Origin: Acidimicrobiaceae bacterium
GTDB lineage: Bacteria > Actinomycetota > Acidimicrobiia > Acidimicrobiales > MedAcidi-G1
Assembly (NCBI GenBank): GCA_002713545.1
Contig: PATJ01000040.1
Location: 1-6,963, forward strand
Direction of reading: 5' to 3'
DNA length: 6,963 bases
Shown here in pieces: positions 6,501-6,963 of this stretch. Made by a program: the position numbers and the translations under genes. The notes below the pieces were generated by a model, which saw only the letters and a list, made by a program, of their open reading frames with translations, was not told where the DNA came from and did no database searches. Position 1 is the first letter of the stretch, and each line of letters opens with the position of its first letter.

Positions 6501-6963
6501 TAAAGGGTTATGAGAATGCTTTAGCGCGCAAAACTGATTCGAAGATTATTGAACTCCGTGAATTAGAAGACGGTGGGTTTGTTACCGCCGGAGGAGTAGT
6601 AACAAACCTTTCAAAGCGTTGGACTCGTCGAGGAGACTTGATGGCAACATTTGACCTAGAAGATTTAAGCTCATCAATAGAAGTAATGGTTTTTCCAAAA
6701 TCTATGACGGAGCATGGGCACAAGCTTTTAGACGACTCTGTTCTTCTTGTTAAAGGTCGGCTCGATTCACGAGAAGACTCACCCAAGTTGATTTGCTCGG
6801 AGTTGGAAACCTTCGAAACTTCAACTGCCAATTTGGGCCAGTCAATTCAGGTTGACTTACCTCTAGGAAAAGTAAATGAGCAAACAATTTCTGAAATTAA
6901 ACAACTTCTAAATAATTATCCAGGTGATGTAAAAGTTTTTTTTCGTCTTGGTGATCGTCAATT
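3518..6963 (+). CDS. dnaE: DNA polymerase III subunit alpha, DnaE1 type (3' end missing)
   Basis: Replicative chromosomal DNA polymerase. The frame is open from ATG 3518 to the window edge (1148 full codons, no frameshift), so only a short C-terminal piece should be missing compared with DnaE1 proteins of roughly 1,160-1,190 residues. The N-terminal PHP domain keeps nine metal ligands by alignment to mycobacterial DnaE1: His9, His11, Asp18, His43, Glu68, His102, Cys152, Asp220 and His222. The polymerase core shows GPGRGSAVGC, the catalytic aspartates Asp415 and Asp417 in PDIDMDFD, and Asp586 in LLKMDFLGL. YRPGPM and NKSHAYGYGLVAYQTAFLK mark the fingers region. A helix-hairpin-helix-like segment lies near residues 866-890, a likely clamp-binding LSLF at 950-953, and an OB fold starts near 1020. 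The start fits the family N-terminus (FTHLHVHTEYSLLDG). No good Shine-Dalgarno site is seen; translation is probably coupled to bpa. Confidence 0.97.
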   Translation, partial: MSASFTHLHVHTEYSLLDGAARVGELVKAASDDGQKALGITDHGNMYGILDFYRACRNNDVKPIIGTEAYMAHETRFERFSRRGRVDDSGGETETGQKIMYHLTLLAENNIGYKNMIQLASRAFLEGYYYKPRVDWEVLEDHSEGVIATTGCLGGHVLQSLLRDDFQGALDKAGRLQEIFGRGNLFVELQDQGLPEQIRTNPGLVKIAKEIGAPIVATNDSHYVKQEDSHAHDALLCVQTGCVMSDPNRFKFHGDQHYLKSANEMRRLFSELPDACDNTLVIAERCNVEIEFGNPQLPDFPLPDGFDSADSYLSHLTLNGAKERWGEPLLDEISDRIVYELRTISDMGFSAYFLITWDLIRYARERGIRVGPGRGSAVGCAVSFCLGITDLDPIKHDLLFERFLNPDRISMPDIDMDFDSRYRDEIIRYAADKYGRDHVAQIVTFSQIKARAAVRDAARVLGHPYAIGDRIAKAMPPLVLGRDTPISACMEEIDGYSDGYKMAADLRSMYSADPDVKQIVDVARGLEGLRRQDGIHAAAVVITKDPLTDYLPIQRKPESGQEPEEAPIVTQYDMYGVEDLGLLKMDFLGLRNLDVITDTLDLIKSTRNFELDIDVVELDDKKTFQMLSKGDSIGVFQLESGPIRSLMRSLNPTSFDDVAALVALYRPGPMAANMHNDYADRKNGRKSVSYFHPDAGSLLSDTYGLMIYQESVMRVAQKFAGYSLAQADNLRKACGKKDRALMKKEREGFLSGCSKTGYDSDLAEELFDIIEQFADYAFNKSHAYGYGLVAYQTAFLKANYPVEYLSALLTSVKSNLDKAAIYLNECRLLGIEVTVPAINLAHSSFTPIPDLGESGDKAKIVFGLSAIRNVGDGLVDLIVQERDEAGPFEDFNNFLERCDTSVLNKRTVESLIKAGAFDSFGHPRQGLLEVHEELISLTVSRRREHDMGVLSLFGDAESGPVFDERPEIPDIEFEKSQKLTFEKEMLGLYVSDHPLKGYENALARKTDSKIIELRELEDGGFVTAGGVVTNLSKRWTRRGDLMATFDLEDLSSSIEVMVFPKSMTEHGHKLLDDSVLLVKGRLDSREDSPKLICSELETFETSTANLGQSIQVDLPLGKVNEQTISEIKQLLNNYPGDVKVFFRLGDRQ

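Noticed and set aside
6040..6831. Two minus-strand frames (6040-6429 and 6508-6831)
   Set aside because: Both are antisense to the C-terminal part of dnaE, are Ser-rich with no recognisable domain, and the + strand frame is conserved through the helix-hairpin-helix and OB regions.

Overview
The window looks like part of an actinobacterial housekeeping operon. All genes are on the + strand and packed tightly: a 3' part of a DksA/TraR-like gene, lspA (signal peptidase II), an rluD-type pseudouridine synthase, an alkaline-phosphatase-superfamily hydrolase, bpa (ATP-independent activator of the bacterial proteasome), and a nearly complete dnaE (replicative DNA polymerase III alpha) that runs off the right edge. 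There are no RNA genes, insertion sequences, CRISPR arrays or gaps above 45 bases.

Organism: Bpa (DUF2587) is known only from proteasome-bearing Actinobacteria. A DksA-like gene, lspA and an rluD-type gene upstream of dnaE also resemble the actinobacterial order (Mycobacterium tuberculosis has lspA, an RluD-like gene and dnaE1 in one neighbourhood). Base composition is low in GC for the phylum: two sampled lines gave 33% and 47%, and codons often end in A or T. My inference is a low-GC, probably aquatic, actinobacterium, perhaps of the Acidimicrobiia. This rests on gene content and my memory of homologues, not on a search.

Layout: bases 1-90 are a 15-bp tandem repeat coding an Ala-Ala-Lys-Lys-Pro tail, in frame with the DksA-like domain that ends at 477. 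lspA follows after a short gap with a Shine-Dalgarno site. The rluD-type gene starts inside the end of lspA at a TTG. A 39-base gap precedes the phosphatase-family gene, which has no Shine-Dalgarno site but has an actinobacterial -10-like hexamer placed as in leaderless mRNAs. A 43-base gap with a small hairpin and a strong Shine-Dalgarno site leads to bpa. dnaE starts 5 bases after the bpa stop codon.

How the genes fit together: they serve transcription control (DksA-like), lipoprotein maturation (LspA), ribosome modification (RluD type), proteasome delivery (Bpa) and chromosome replication (DnaE). The points of most interest are the near-perfect DNA-level repeat in the DksA-like tail, the loss of three of four zinc-finger cysteines in the same protein, the coupling of bpa to dnaE, and a PHP domain in DnaE that keeps all nine metal ligands and so probably proofreads. 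I see no wholly new system here. This is mostly core genome with a few unusual details.
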